Positions 36,718 through 46,064 of a DNA stretch of 64,000 nt are shown here, one piece after another. Each line of letters starts with the position of its first letter. Within the stretch, counting starts at the first letter, position 1. Under the pieces are notes generated by a model. It did not search any database and was not told the DNA's origin. It saw nothing but the letters and a program-made list of their open reading frames with translations. A program made the position numbers and the translations under genes. The DNA is from Zavarzinia marina (lineage in GTDB: Bacteria > Pseudomonadota > Alphaproteobacteria > Zavarziniales > Zavarziniaceae), in assembly GCF_021568905.1 (NCBI RefSeq), contig NZ_JAKGSB010000001.1, forward strand, positions 930,001 to 994,000, written 5' to 3'.

Positions 36718-37548
36718 ATGGCGGCGTCGCTCCGCCTGAAGGCGGCGGTCGTCTCGATCCTGCTGCTCGTCTTCGGCCTCGGCCTCTGGGAGGGGCTGAC
36801 GCCGACGGTGAAATCGGCCGAGGAGATGACCGAATACGAACTCCTCATGGGGGGCGCGGACCAGGAGGCCCGCGTTCCCCCGCCCTCCGACGTGATCGGC
36901 AGGGCGTGGGAGGAATTGTCCGATCCCTTCTACGACAACGGCCCGAACGACAAGGGCATCGGCATCCAGCTCGCCTATTCGCTCTACCGGGTGCTGGCGG
37001 GTTATTTCCTGGCCGCGCTGATCGCCATTCCGATCGGCTTCCTGATCGGCATGTCGCCCCTGATGTATCGCGCCCTCGATCCCTTCATCCAGATTCTCAG
37101 GCCGATCTCGCCGCTGGCCTGGATGCCGCTGGCGCTCTTCATCATCAAGGACAGCCAGGCCTCCGCCATCTTCGTGATCTTCATCTGCTCGATCTGGCCG
37201 ATGCTGATCAACACCGCCTTCGGCGTCGCCGGCGTGCGCCGCGACTGGGTGAATGTCGCCCGCACCCACGAATTGGGCCCGCTGCGCACCGCCTTCACGG
37301 TGATCCTGCCGGCGGCGGCCCCCACCATCGTCACCGGCATGCGCATTTCGATCGGCATCGCCTGGCTCGTCATCGTCGCGGCGGAGATGCTCGTCGGCGG
37401 CACGGGCATCGGCTACTACGTCTGGAACGAGTGGAACAACCTGGATCTCACCAGCGTGATCTTCTCGATCCTGACCATCGGCGTCGTCGGCATGCTGCTG
37501 GACGCCGCCTTCGGCCGGATCCAGCGAGCCGTGCAGTATCAGGAGTAA
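36718..37548 (+). CDS. cynB: ABC transporter permease, NrtB/CynB-like
   Basis: A 276-residue inner-membrane permease with about six helices and the BPD-type EAA loop RTHELGPLRTAFTVILPAAA followed by PTIVTGMRISIGIAWLVIVA and AEMLVGGTGIGYYVW. The N-terminal helix (AAVVSILLLVFGLGLWEGL) precedes a periplasmic segment. It lies 2 bp after cynA and 4 bp before the ATPase gene, so all are co-translated. It would form the channel for cyanate with the CynD ATPase. Confidence 0.9.
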   Translation: MAASLRLKAAVVSILLLVFGLGLWEGLTPTVKSAEEMTEYELLMGGADQEARVPPPSDVIGRAWEELSDPFYDNGPNDKGIGIQLAYSLYRVLAGYFLAALIAIPIGFLIGMSPLMYRALDPFIQILRPISPLAWMPLALFIIKDSQASAIFVIFICSIWPMLINTAFGVAGVRRDWVNVARTHELGPLRTAFTVILPAAAPTIVTGMRISIGIAWLVIVAAEMLVGGTGIGYYVWNEWNNLDLTSVIFSILTIGVVGMLLDAAFGRIQRAVQYQE

Positions 37549-37552
37549 GCCC

Positions 37553-38476
37553 ATGGAGCCACGCCCCTTCCTGGAGATCGACGGTCTCGCCAAGCGGTTT
37601 CCGGCACCCGCCGGCGGCGCCCCCCTGACCGTTTTCGAGAAAGTCTCCTTCGACATCGCCAAGGGCGAATTCGTCTGCATCATCGGCCATTCCGGCTGCG
37701 GCAAGTCGACGATCCTGAACATTCTCGCCGGCCTCGACGAGGCGAGCGAGGGCGCCGTGATCATGGACGGCACCGAGGTTTCGGGCCCCAGCCTCGACCG
37801 CGGCGTGGTGTTCCAGAATTATTCGCTGCTGCCCTGGCTCTCGGCCCTGAAGAATGTGACCTTCGGCGTCCGCGCCCGGCACCCCGACTGGTCGAAGGAA
37901 CAGGTTCTCGAACATTCCTACAAATATCTGGAGATGGTCGGCCTGACCCAGGGGGCGGAGATGCGAAAGCCCTCCCAGCTCTCTGGCGGCATGCGCCAGC
38001 GCGTCTCGATCGCCCGGGCTTTCGCGATCCAGCCGAAGCTTCTCCTCCTCGACGAGCCCTTCGGCGCCCTCGACGCCCTGACCCGGGGCACGATCCAGGA
38101 CGAATTGATCCGCGTCTGGTCCGGTTCCGACCAGACCGTATTCATGATCACCCACGACGTCGACGAGGCGATCCTGCTCGCCGACCGCATCCTCTTGATG
38201 ACCAACGGGCCCTATGCCCGCGTCGCCGAAAGCGTGGTCGTCGACATTCCCCGTCCGCGCAACCGGGCGGAGATCGTCCATCAGCCCGGCTACTACGAGA
38301 TCCGCAACCATCTGGTCGATTTCCTCGCCGTCCGCTCCCGCGAGATGGCAGGAAGCGACAAGGGCAATCCCTCGGGCATGAACCGCCCGGTCACGGTCCG
38401 CCCCGCCCTCGACGGCGGGGAGGAAGACCCGGTGGAAGGCCCGGGCACCGACAACGTCTTTTCGATCGCGCGCTGA
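37553..38476 (+). CDS. cynD: ABC transporter ATP-binding protein, NrtD/CynD-like
   Basis: A 307-residue ATPase with Walker A IIGHSGCGKSTILNI, Q-loop VVFQNYSLLPWLS, signature LSGGMRQRVSIARA, Walker B LLLLDEPFGALDA and H-loop MITHDVDEAILLADR. This matches the SsuB/NrtD/TauB group. A C-terminal extension (from about residue 255) has no transporter domain. It powers the CynB channel and lies between the permease and cynS genes. Confidence 0.92.
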   Translation: MEPRPFLEIDGLAKRFPAPAGGAPLTVFEKVSFDIAKGEFVCIIGHSGCGKSTILNILAGLDEASEGAVIMDGTEVSGPSLDRGVVFQNYSLLPWLSALKNVTFGVRARHPDWSKEQVLEHSYKYLEMVGLTQGAEMRKPSQLSGGMRQRVSIARAFAIQPKLLLLDEPFGALDALTRGTIQDELIRVWSGSDQTVFMITHDVDEAILLADRILLMTNGPYARVAESVVVDIPRPRNRAEIVHQPGYYEIRNHLVDFLAVRSREMAGSDKGNPSGMNRPVTVRPALDGGEEDPVEGPGTDNVFSIAR

Positions 38477-38492
38477 AGAAAGGGTAGCGAGC

Positions 38493-38936
38493 ATGATGAC
38501 CAAGCTGGACGTCACCGAAATGATCATGGAGCGAAAAAGGGCGACCGGCATGACCTGGGCCGCCATCGCCGAGGCGGTCGGCCTCTCCGAGGTCTTCACC
38601 ACCTCCGCCTGCCTCGGCATGAATTCCCTGCCGCGCGACAAGGCCGACAAGCTCGTCACCACCCTGGGCCTGCCCCAGGAAGCCGCCGTGGTCCTGGCCG
38701 AATTTCCGACCAAGATGTTCGACCAGTCGATCCCGACCGACCCCTGCGTCTATCGTTTCTACGAAATCGTCGGCGTCTACGGCCAGACCCTGAAGGAACT
38801 GATCCAGGAGAAGGGCGGCGACGGCATCATGAGCGCCATCGACTTCGACATGTCGGTCGAGAAGATCCCCAACCCCAAGGGCGACCGCATCGAAGTGAAG
38901 ATGAGCGGCAAGTTCCTGCCCTACAATCGCTGGTAA
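38493..38936 (+). CDS. cynS: Cyanate hydratase (cyanase) CynS
   Basis: A 147-residue enzyme that converts cyanate and bicarbonate to ammonia and CO2, letting cyanate serve as nitrogen source. The catalytic residues are visible: Arg and Glu in [12 protein letters not shown] (E. coli Arg96 and Glu99) and Ser in [20 protein letters not shown] (Ser122). The N-terminal half ([20 protein letters not shown]) is the HTH-like dimerisation domain. AAGAAAGGG precedes the start, 16 bp after cynD, completing the uptake-plus-degradation operon. Confidence 0.97.
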   Translation: MMTKLDVTEMIMERKRATGMTWAAIAEAVGLSEVFTTSACLGMNSLPRDKADKLVTTLGLPQEAAVVLAEFPTKMFDQSIPTDPCVYRFYEIVGVYGQTLKELIQEKGGDGIMSAIDFDMSVEKIPNPKGDRIEVKMSGKFLPYNRW

Positions 38937-38946
38937 CGAAAAACTC

Positions 38947-39025
38947 GTCGCCCCGGCGCAGGCCGGGGCCTTTCGACGGAAGATCGCCCTTCTCGATGGA
39001 AGATCCCGGCTTGCGCCGGGATGAC
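38947..39025. repeat. REP-like doublet: two related GC-rich hairpins in inverted orientation
   Basis: Two 24-bp arms, 38947-38970 and 39002-39025, are imperfect inverted copies of each other (GTCGCCCCGGCGCAGGCC against GTCATCCCGGCGCAAGCC on the other strand). Each also folds internally (CCCCGGC/GCCGGGG and ATCCCGGC/GCCGGGAT). This resembles the dispersed intergenic repeats common in alphaproteobacteria, with translations such as VIPAQAGI. It may also terminate the cyn transcript. Confidence 0.65.
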
Positions 39026-39075
39026 GATTTCGGTCCGGCCTCCTCTCTCCCTTGACATGAAGCCTCGCACGAACA

Positions 39076-39090
39076 GAACATATAGGGAAC
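39076..39090. promoter_or_regulatory. LexA (SOS) box upstream of uvrA
   Basis: GAAC-ATATAGG-GAAC, an exact match to the alphaproteobacterial LexA motif GAAC-N7-GAAC, about 100 bp before the uvrA start. Damage-inducible uvrA expression is expected. Confidence 0.8.
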
Positions 39091-39188
39091 ATTTGGCATG
39101 AGTCGAAGGTCCGCCATGGCGGCGCCTGCGTATCTGCCCTATATGATGGCGTTTCCCCATCGGCGCCGTTCCGCGTAGCAGAGGCCCC

Positions 39189-42089
39189 ATGTCGTCCAAG
39201 TGCATCAGTGTGCGCGGCGCCCGCGAACACAATCTGAAGAACGTCGACGTCGACATCCCCCGGGACAGCCTGGTGGTGATCACCGGCCTGTCGGGATCCG
39301 GCAAATCGTCCCTCGCCTTCGACACGATCTATGCCGAGGGTCAGCGCCGCTATGTCGAGAGCCTGTCGGCCTATGCCCGACAGTTCCTGGAACTGATGCA
39401 GAAGCCGGACGTCGATCATATCGAGGGTCTGTCGCCCGCGATCTCGATCGAGCAGAAGACGACGTCGCGCAACCCGCGCTCCACCGTCGGCACTGTGACC
39501 GAGATCTACGACTATCTGCGCCTGCTCTATGCCCGGATCGGCGTGCCCTATTCGCCCGCCACCGGCCTGCCGATCGAGAGCCAGACCGTCTCCCAGATGG
39601 TCGACCGCATCCTCGCCATGGCGGAGGGCACCCGCCTCTATCTGGTCGCGCCTTTCGTGCGCGGCCGGAAGGGCGAGTACCGCAAGGAACTGGCGGACCT
39701 GCAGAAACGCGGCTTCCAGCGCGTGAAGGTGGACGGCACGCTCTACGAGATCGCCGAGGTGCCGGCCCTCAATAAGAAGCTGAAACACGACATCGACGTG
39801 GTGGTGGACCGCGTCGTGGTGCGCGGCGACATCGCCGGGCGCCTGGCCGACAGTCTCGAAACCGCGCTCGAACTCGCCGACGGCATCGCCATCGCCGAGG
39901 ATGCGACGAGCGGCGAGCGCACGACCTTCAGCCAGAAATTCGCCTGCCCCGTCTCCGGCTTCACCATCGAGGAGATCGAGCCGCGCCTGTTCTCCTTCAA
40001 CAATCCCTTTGGCGCCTGCCCGACCTGCGACGGCCTCGGCGTGAAGCTCTATTTCGATCAGGCCCTGATCGTGCCCGACGACGGGCTGAGCCTGTCCCAG
40101 GGTGCCATCGCGCCCTGGGCCAAGACCATCTCCGCCTTCTTCACCCAGACCCTGGAGAGCCTGGCGCGGGCTTATAAGTTCAGCCTGAACCGGCCGTGGC
40201 GCGAACTGCCGGAGAAGGTGCGCGACCTCCTGCTCCACGGCTCGGGGCGCGAAGCCATCACCATGACCTATCAGGACGGTTCGCGCCGTTTCGAGACGAC
40301 GAAGCCGTTCGAGGGCGTGATCCCCAATCTGGAGCGGCGCTGGCGCGAGACCGAGAGCGACTGGATGCGCGAGGAACTCTCGGCCTATCAGTCCGCCGCG
40401 CAATGCGAAGCCTGCGGCGGCCACCGCCTGAAACCGGAAGCCCTGGCGGTGAAGATCGCCGGCCTCCATATCGGCGAGGTGACGGAGAAGTCGATCGCCG
40501 AGGCGGCGGCCTGGTTTCTCGCCCTCGACCACAAGCTGACGGCCAAGCAGGGCGAGATCGCCGCCCGCATCCTGAAGGAGATCAACGAGCGCCTGGGCTT
40601 CCTGGTCAACGTCGGTCTCGACTATCTGACCATGGCACGCGCCTCCGGCACGCTGTCGGGCGGGGAGAGCCAGCGCATCCGCCTCGCCTCCCAGATCGGC
40701 TCGGGCCTGACCGGCGTGCTCTACGTCCTGGACGAACCCTCCATCGGCCTTCACCAGCGCGACAACGACCGCCTGATCGAGACCCTGAAACGCCTGCGCA
40801 ATCTGGGCAACACGGTGATCGTGGTCGAGCATGACGAGGATGCGATCCGCACCGCCGATCATGTCATCGACATGGGCCCCGCCGCCGGCGTCCACGGCGG
40901 CACCGTGGTCGCGGAGGGCACGCCGGCCGAGATCATGGCCAATCCGAAGAGCCTGACCGGGCAATATCTCTCGGGCGCGCGCACCGTGCCCGTGCCCGCC
41001 ACGCGCCGCCCCTTCAACAAGAAGCGGGTGCTGTCCGTGATCGGCGCCCGGGCCAACAACCTGCGGAACGTGACGGCGCATATCCCGCTCGGCACCTTCA
41101 CCTGCGTCACCGGCGTCTCGGGCGGCGGCAAGTCCAGCCTCGTCGTCGAAACCCTGTTCAAGGGCCTGTCGCGGCGCCTGAACGGCAGCCGGGAACTGGC
41201 CGGCGCCCATGACGCGATCGAGGGCGTCGAACTGATCGACAAGGTGATCGACATCGACCAGTCGCCGATCGGGCGCACGCCGCGTTCGAACCCGGCCACC
41301 TATACCGGCGCCTTCACCCCCATCCGCGACTGGTTCGCCGGCCTGCCGGAAGCCCAGGCCCGGGGCTACAAGCCGGGCCGCTTCTCCTTCAACGTGAAGG
41401 GCGGACGCTGCGAGGCGTGCCAGGGCGACGGCGTCATCAAGATCGAGATGCACTTCCTGCCCGACGTCTACGTGCAATGCGACGTCTGCAAGGGCAAGCG
41501 CTACAACCGCGAGACCCTGGAGATCACCTTCAAGGACCGTTCCATCGCCGACGTCCTCGACATGACGATCGAGGAGGCGGCGGAATTCTTCAAGGCCGTG
41601 CCCTCGATCCGCGACAAGATGGAGACCCTGAAGCGCGTCGGCCTCGGTTACATCAAGGTCGGCCAGCAGGCGACCACCCTGTCCGGCGGCGAGGCCCAGC
41701 GCGTGAAGCTGGCCAAGGAACTGTCGCGCCGGGCGACCGGCCGCACCCTCTACATCCTCGACGAGCCCACCACGGGCCTGCATTTCGAGGATGTGCGCAA
41801 GCTCATGGAGGTGCTCCAGGCCCTGGTCGAGACCGGCAATACGGTCCTCGTCATCGAGCATAATCTGGAAGTCATCAAGACCGCCGACTGGATCATCGAC
41901 ATGGGCCCCGAAGGCGGCAACGGCGGCGGCGAGGTGGTGGCCGAGGGCACGCCCGAGGACGTCGCCGCCGAGGAACGCAGCTATACCGGGCTCTACCTCG
42001 CCAAGATCCTGGGCGCGGCCGGACGGACACCCAAGGGTGAGCCCACGGGCGGCCGCAGGAAGCGCGCCAGAACCGCGTCCCGCGCCTGA
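39189..42089 (+). CDS. uvrA: Excinuclease ABC subunit A UvrA
   Basis: A 966-residue DNA-damage sensor of nucleotide excision repair, with two ABC ATPase modules: Walker [10 protein letters not shown] and GVSGGGKSS, and signatures [17 protein letters not shown] and [16 protein letters not shown]. Two CxxC...CxxC zinc modules are present, the second in [20 protein letters not shown] and then CDVCKG. Length is normal. A LexA box and an REP-like doublet lie upstream. It acts with UvrB and UvrC, encoded elsewhere. Confidence 0.98.
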   Translation: MSSKCISVRGAREHNLKNVDVDIPRDSLVVITGLSGSGKSSLAFDTIYAEGQRRYVESLSAYARQFLELMQKPDVDHIEGLSPAISIEQKTTSRNPRSTVGTVTEIYDYLRLLYARIGVPYSPATGLPIESQTVSQMVDRILAMAEGTRLYLVAPFVRGRKGEYRKELADLQKRGFQRVKVDGTLYEIAEVPALNKKLKHDIDVVVDRVVVRGDIAGRLADSLETALELADGIAIAEDATSGERTTFSQKFACPVSGFTIEEIEPRLFSFNNPFGACPTCDGLGVKLYFDQALIVPDDGLSLSQGAIAPWAKTISAFFTQTLESLARAYKFSLNRPWRELPEKVRDLLLHGSGREAITMTYQDGSRRFETTKPFEGVIPNLERRWRETESDWMREELSAYQSAAQCEACGGHRLKPEALAVKIAGLHIGEVTEKSIAEAAAWFLALDHKLTAKQGEIAARILKEINERLGFLVNVGLDYLTMARASGTLSGGESQRIRLASQIGSGLTGVLYVLDEPSIGLHQRDNDRLIETLKRLRNLGNTVIVVEHDEDAIRTADHVIDMGPAAGVHGGTVVAEGTPAEIMANPKSLTGQYLSGARTVPVPATRRPFNKKRVLSVIGARANNLRNVTAHIPLGTFTCVTGVSGGGKSSLVVETLFKGLSRRLNGSRELAGAHDAIEGVELIDKVIDIDQSPIGRTPRSNPATYTGAFTPIRDWFAGLPEAQARGYKPGRFSFNVKGGRCEACQGDGVIKIEMHFLPDVYVQCDVCKGKRYNRETLEITFKDRSIADVLDMTIEEAAEFFKAVPSIRDKMETLKRVGLGYIKVGQQATTLSGGEAQRVKLAKELSRRATGRTLYILDEPTTGLHFEDVRKLMEVLQALVETGNTVLVIEHNLEVIKTADWIIDMGPEGGNGGGEVVAEGTPEDVAAEERSYTGLYLAKILGAAGRTPKGEPTGGRRKRARTASRA

Positions 42090-42123
42090 ACGGATACCCC
42101 GCCCGAGGGGACTGGCGCCGCCG

Positions 42124-43137
42124 TCAGGCCCAGCCCTCGACCACGATCTTGCCGCGCGTGGCGCCGGTTTCGACCCGCCGATGGGCTTCGCGCAGGGTCG
42201 CGGCGTCGATCGGCGACAGCACCTCGGCCAGCGTGGTGCGGATGCGTCCCGCGTCGATCTCGTCGGCGACGAAGGACAGCAGACGGTGCTGCTCGATCAT
42301 GTCGGGGGTGCGATGCATGGCGCGGGCAAACATGAATTCCCAATGCAGGCTGGCCGCCTTGGTCTTCATGCCGGCCATGGGCATCGGCAGATCCGTGTCG
42401 TCGATGGAGACGATCCCGCCTTGGGGGCGGATCAGTTCGACCGCTTCGTTCCAATGCCGCATGTCGTTGAAGATCGCGACGTGATCGACCGTGGCGAAGC
42501 CCGCGCCCCGCACCTGCGGCACCAGCGGCGCGCGGTGGTCGACGACGTGATCGGCGCCCAATTCGCGCGCCCAGGCGATCGTTTCGGGGCGCGATGCCGT
42601 GGCGATGACGGTGAGGCCGGCGCGCCTTGCGAGCTGGATGCCGATCGAGCCGACGCCGCCGGCGGCACCGACGATCAGGATCGACTGGCCGGCGTCGGCG
42701 CCGTCGCGATCGATGCCGAGACGGTCGAAGAAGGCTTCATAGGCGGTGATCGTGGTCAGCGGCAGGGCGGCCGCCTCGGCGAAGGACAGGCTGGCGGGCT
42801 TGCGGCCGACGATCCGTTCGTCGACCAGATGGAATTCCTGATTGGTGCCGGGCCGCGTGATGTCGCCGGCGTAATAGACCGGATCGCCGACGGCGAAGAG
42901 CGTGGCCTCGGGCCCCACGGCCGCGACCACGCCGGCGGCGTCATAGCCGATGACCCGGGGCGTATCCTCCACCGTCGCCTTCGGCGCGCGGACCTTCACG
43001 TCCACGGGATTGACCGAGACGGCCTTCACCGCCACCAGGATGTCGCGGCCTGTGGGCACGGGCCGGGGCAGTTCGACGTCGAGCAGGGCTTCCGGATCGG
43101 AAACCGGCAGATAGCGGATCAGGCCGACGGCTTTCAT
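42124..43137 (-). CDS. Zinc-type alcohol dehydrogenase-like (MDR superfamily) oxidoreductase
   Basis: A 337-residue medium-chain dehydrogenase of the quinone-oxidoreductase/ZADH group. The N-terminal GroES-like domain has VSVNPVDVKVRAP and RVIGYDAAGVVAAVGPEATL. The Rossmann domain has SILIVGAAGGVGSIGIQLAR, and WARELGADHVVDHR is a typical cofactor-region block. Cysteine zinc ligands of true alcohol dehydrogenases are not evident, so it is probably NADPH-dependent and zinc-independent. It is divergent from a LysR regulator 124 bp away that likely controls it. Confidence 0.85.
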   Translation of the reverse strand: MKAVGLIRYLPVSDPEALLDVELPRPVPTGRDILVAVKAVSVNPVDVKVRAPKATVEDTPRVIGYDAAGVVAAVGPEATLFAVGDPVYYAGDITRPGTNQEFHLVDERIVGRKPASLSFAEAAALPLTTITAYEAFFDRLGIDRDGADAGQSILIVGAAGGVGSIGIQLARRAGLTVIATASRPETIAWARELGADHVVDHRAPLVPQVRGAGFATVDHVAIFNDMRHWNEAVELIRPQGGIVSIDDTDLPMPMAGMKTKAASLHWEFMFARAMHRTPDMIEQHRLLSFVADEIDAGRIRTTLAEVLSPIDAATLREAHRRVETGATRGKIVVEGWA

Positions 43138-43261
43138 GGTTCGCTCCTCATATTCGGGCATCCGACCGGTATCGCCGGGTGCGTCGGGAGCGAAAATAAT
43201 TATTGCCTGAGCCCCGTATAATGATGAAGGATTCGAAATCGTATTTCGGCATTGGCGAACA

Positions 43262-44149
43262 ATGAATCTCGACGCCCTGGCTCTCTTCCTGCTCATTCTC
43301 GAAAAGGGCGGCATGGCGGCGGCCGGGCGGGAAATGGGCCTTGCGCCCGCGTCGGTGTCGGAACGGCTGGCCGCGCTCGAACGGCACTATGGCGCGACCC
43401 TGCTGCGGCGGACGACACGGGCCCTCCATCTGACCGACGAGGGGCGCGTGCTGGCGGACGGGGCGCGCCGCCTTCTGGCCGAAGCGGCCGAACTCGATGC
43501 CCGGGTCAGGGCCGGCACCGAGACCCTGTCGGGCCAGATCCGGCTGAGCGCGCCGGAGGATCTGGGGCGGCGGCGCATCGTGCCGCTCGTCGATTCCTTC
43601 CTCGAACGGCACCCGGCGGTCGCCGTCGACCTCAATCTGACGGATGGCTATGTCGACATCGTCGGTCAGGGACTCGATTTCGCCGTCCGTCACGGCCTTC
43701 TGGCGGACAGCAGCCTGAAGGTCCGCGCCCTGGGCGGCAACCGAAGGGTCGCCTGCGCCTCCCCGGCCTATCTCGCCGCGCGGGGCACGCCGCGCCATCC
43801 AGACGACCTCGCCGATCACGACTGCATCGTCATGCGTTTCGGCCAGAACATCGACCGTGCCTGGCCTTTCCTGATCGGCGGCAAGCCGCATCGGGTGATG
43901 GTGCGCGGACAGCGGGTCGCCAATGATGGTGGCCTCGTGCGCCAATGGGCGCTGGAAGGGCGGGGCATCGCCCTGAAGTCCGTGCGCGATGTCGACGACG
44001 ACCTCGCGGAGGGCCGTCTGGTGGAGGTCCTGGCGGCCTTTTCGACCGGCGAGACGGCGCTGCAGATCGTCTATCCGCCCCTCGCCGTACAGCCACGGCG
44101 GGTCCGCCTGCTGATCGACCACATCGCCGACGCCCTGCGCAGGCCCTGA
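43262..44149 (+). CDS. LysR-type transcriptional regulator
   Basis: A 295-residue LysR protein. The HTH lies at residues 15-45 (GGMAAAGREMGLAPASVSER) and the effector domain reads GQIRLSAPEDLGRRRIVPLV then FAVRHGLLADSSLKVRAL, as in the DsdC/AaeR-like CrgA group. It is divergent from the MDR oxidoreductase, a common regulator-target layout for electrophile or quinone stress. The effector is unknown. Confidence 0.85.
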   Translation: MNLDALALFLLILEKGGMAAAGREMGLAPASVSERLAALERHYGATLLRRTTRALHLTDEGRVLADGARRLLAEAAELDARVRAGTETLSGQIRLSAPEDLGRRRIVPLVDSFLERHPAVAVDLNLTDGYVDIVGQGLDFAVRHGLLADSSLKVRALGGNRRVACASPAYLAARGTPRHPDDLADHDCIVMRFGQNIDRAWPFLIGGKPHRVMVRGQRVANDGGLVRQWALEGRGIALKSVRDVDDDLAEGRLVEVLAAFSTGETALQIVYPPLAVQPRRVRLLIDHIADALRRP

Positions 44150-44160
44150 CAACGCCGACC

Positions 44161-44220
44161 CTGACCGCTCTGGCCCTGACCGCTCTGGCCCTGAGCGCGC
44201 CGGCCCTGAGTGCCCTGCGG
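44161..44220 (+). repeat. Four tandem 15-bp repeats
   Basis: Exact 15-bp periodicity across 60 bp: CTGACCGCTCTGGCC occurs twice identically (44161-44190), then two diverged copies CTGAGCGCGCCGGCC and CTGAGTGCCCTGCGG. It sits between the convergent LysR and TetR genes and ends 2 bp before the TetR stop. It may be replication slippage. Confidence 0.8.
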
Positions 44221-44222
44221 CT

Positions 44223-44837
44223 TCAGTCGCCGGGCGCCGGTGCCCGGGCCTTGTTCTCTCGATCCAGGTCCTCGGCCGTCAGGGCGATCATCCGGCAGAA
44301 GGCGTCGAGCATGGCGCGGCCCTTGACGGGATCGCGGGCGGCGGCCCAGCGCGCGGCCACGTCGGTCATGTGGATCATCAATTCGATCGTCGCCTCGAGG
44401 GTCATGGGATCGATGTTGGGCAGCAGGCCGCGGACCACGCCGAGCAGTGCCCCCGCATTCTTCGAGACATGACCGACGTTGGTCTCGCGCATGTGGCGGT
44501 GGGTCAGGATCTCGGTCCAGACGTCGCGCATGGCCGGGTCCTGGTGGAAGACGTCGTAGTAATGGCCGACCGCCTGCTGGGCCTGGCGGATGAAATCCTC
44601 GACCGTCTCGACATCGCGCATGGCGAAGGCGAGAACGTCACGATTGGCGCCGTGATAGAAGGCGGCCAGCGCATCGCGCAGCGCCTGGTCGTCAGGAAAG
44701 ACCGCGCGCGCGGCACCGACGTCGGCCTTGCACAGGTCGGCCGCCGCCGCCACCGTGACATCGGCGAAGGACCGGGTCCGTGCCAATTCCTCGGCAGCCT
44801 GCAACAGGCGATCGGAAAGATCGGGCCTGTATGTCAT
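44223..44837 (-). CDS. TetR family transcriptional regulator
   Basis: A 204-residue protein with an N-terminal HTH of TetR layout (RLLQAAEELARTRSFADVTV then ADVGAARAVFPDDQALRDAL), though the recognition helix lacks the usual YxHF. A helical ligand/dimer domain follows. An inverted repeat (CCTTATG/CATAAGG) lies just upstream of its start, before the divergent DUF1272 gene. The target is unknown. Confidence 0.78.
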   Translation of the reverse strand: MTYRPDLSDRLLQAAEELARTRSFADVTVAAAADLCKADVGAARAVFPDDQALRDALAAFYHGANRDVLAFAMRDVETVEDFIRQAQQAVGHYYDVFHQDPAMRDVWTEILTHRHMRETNVGHVSKNAGALLGVVRGLLPNIDPMTLEATIELMIHMTDVAARWAAARDPVKGRAMLDAFCRMIALTAEDLDRENKARAPAPGD

Positions 44838-44859
44838 GTTTCGCCGCTCATCCTTGTGC

Positions 44860-44888
44860 CCTTATGTGTCCTGAGTGCCATCATAAGG
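44860..44888. promoter_or_regulatory. Inverted repeat, candidate TetR operator
   Basis: CCTTATG (44860-44866) and CATAAGG (44882-44888) form perfect 7-bp arms separated by 15 bp in the divergent TetR-DUF1272 gap. Spacing and position suit a TetR dimer, but the arms are short. Confidence 0.35.
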
Positions 44889-44926
44889 TGAAGATGCCCT
44901 TAACCAACGCATGATGGGAATCGACC

Positions 44927-45169
44927 ATGCTCGAATTGAGACCGGGCTGTGAGTATTGCGATCGGGATCTGCCGCCCGACAGCATGGATGCGCGCATCTG
45001 CTCCTTCGAATGCACCTTCTGCCGCGATTGCGCCGAAGACGTGCTGGGGGGCGCGTGCCCCAATTGCGGCGGCGAACTCGTGCGCCGGCCGATCCGTCCG
45101 ACGGCGGCGCTGGCCCGTTTCCCCGCCACGGCCACGCGCGTTCACAAGCCGCCGGTGACGCGCGCCTGA
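44927..45169 (+). CDS. DUF1272 small zinc-ribbon-like protein
   Basis: An 80-residue protein with a compact cysteine array: CEYCDRDLP, CSFECTFCRDCAEDVLGGAC and PNCGGELVRRP, eight cysteines in about 55 residues, matching DUF1272. It probably binds two metal ions; no function is established. It is divergent from the TetR gene at 44223. Confidence 0.88.
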   Translation: MLELRPGCEYCDRDLPPDSMDARICSFECTFCRDCAEDVLGGACPNCGGELVRRPIRPTAALARFPATATRVHKPPVTRA

Positions 45170-45309
45170 CCGGTGACGCGCACCCGACCACACGCGCCCG
45201 ATCACATGCACCCGACCGGCAGCACGGCCGTCGGATTGCACCGCAATCGCCCGAAAGCCGCCTCGCCCCGGCCCGCCTAAGGTGCCGCCTCGACAGAGGG
45301 AGAGGCACG

Positions 45310-46062
45310 ATGACACGTCTGGACGGCAAGATCGCGGCAATCACGGGAGCGGGTTCCGGAATCGGCAGGGCGGCGGCGCGCCTGTTCGCGGCGGCGGGCG
45401 CGCCCGTCGTCGTCAATGCGCGCCGGGCGGCGCCGCTGGCGGCCCTGGTCGCCGAAATCGAGGGCGCGGGCGGCCGCGCCGTCGCGGTGGCCGGCGATGT
45501 AACCGATCCGGACACTCACGCCGCGATCGTGACGACCGCGCGGCGGGCCTTCGGCGGCCTCGACATCGCCTTCAACAACGCGGGCACCGTCGGCGCGGCC
45601 CGGCCCGTCGCCGATCTCGACCCCGGCGAATGGGCGGATGTGCTGGCGGTCAATCTGTCGGCGGCCTTCCTCGGCGCCCGGGCGCAGATCCCGGCCCTGC
45701 TGGAACGCGGCGGCGGCGCGCTGATCTTCACCGGCAGTTTCGTCGGCAACAGCGTGGGCCTGCCGGGCATGGGCGCCTATGGCGCGGCCAAGGCGGGGCT
45801 GATGGGCCTGGTGCGGGGCATCACGGCGGACTACGGCGCCCTCGGCATCCGGGCCAACGCCCTTCTGCCCGGCGGCACCGAGACCGCCATGGCGGGCGAT
45901 GCGGCCCAGCGCGAATGGGCCGCCGGGCTCCATGCCCTGAAGCGTATCGCGCAGCCGGAGGAGATCGCCCGCGCCGCCCTCTTCCTCGCGAGCGACATGG
46001 CGAGTTTCGTCGCCGGTTCCGCGCTCTGGGCCGACGGCGGCAATGCCGCCGTCAAGCTCTGA
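45310..46062 (+). CDS. Short-chain dehydrogenase/reductase (SDR)
   Basis: A 250-residue classical SDR: cofactor motif AITGAGSGIGRAAARLFAAA, NNAG motif in DIAFNNAGTVGAARPV, catalytic Ser in FTGSFVGNSVGL, and YxxxK in GAYGAAKAGLMGLVRG. The C-terminal part (FLASDMASFVAGSALWADGG) fits FabG-like oxidoreductases. The substrate is unknown. GAGAGGCACG precedes the start. It ends 2 bp before the convergent VOC-like gene. Confidence 0.88.
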   Translation: MTRLDGKIAAITGAGSGIGRAAARLFAAAGAPVVVNARRAAPLAALVAEIEGAGGRAVAVAGDVTDPDTHAAIVTTARRAFGGLDIAFNNAGTVGAARPVADLDPGEWADVLAVNLSAAFLGARAQIPALLERGGGALIFTGSFVGNSVGLPGMGAYGAAKAGLMGLVRGITADYGALGIRANALLPGGTETAMAGDAAQREWAAGLHALKRIAQPEEIARAALFLASDMASFVAGSALWADGGNAAVKL

Positions 46063-46064
46063 CC

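Noticed and set aside
35333-38476. Nitrate or bicarbonate transporter as the identity of the ABC system
   Set aside because: The family covers these substrates, but the operon ends in cyanase and contains no nitrate reductase or carbonic anhydrase.
38827-39325. Small minus-strand frames with VIPAQAGI- and RRKPGSS-like translations between cynS and uvrA
   Set aside because: These are typical spurious translations of a dispersed intergenic repeat, not proteins.
38391-41861. A long open minus-strand frame antisense to uvrA and cynS
   Set aside because: It mirrors uvrA codons, has no recognisable domain and crosses the REP-like repeat; it is a composition artefact.
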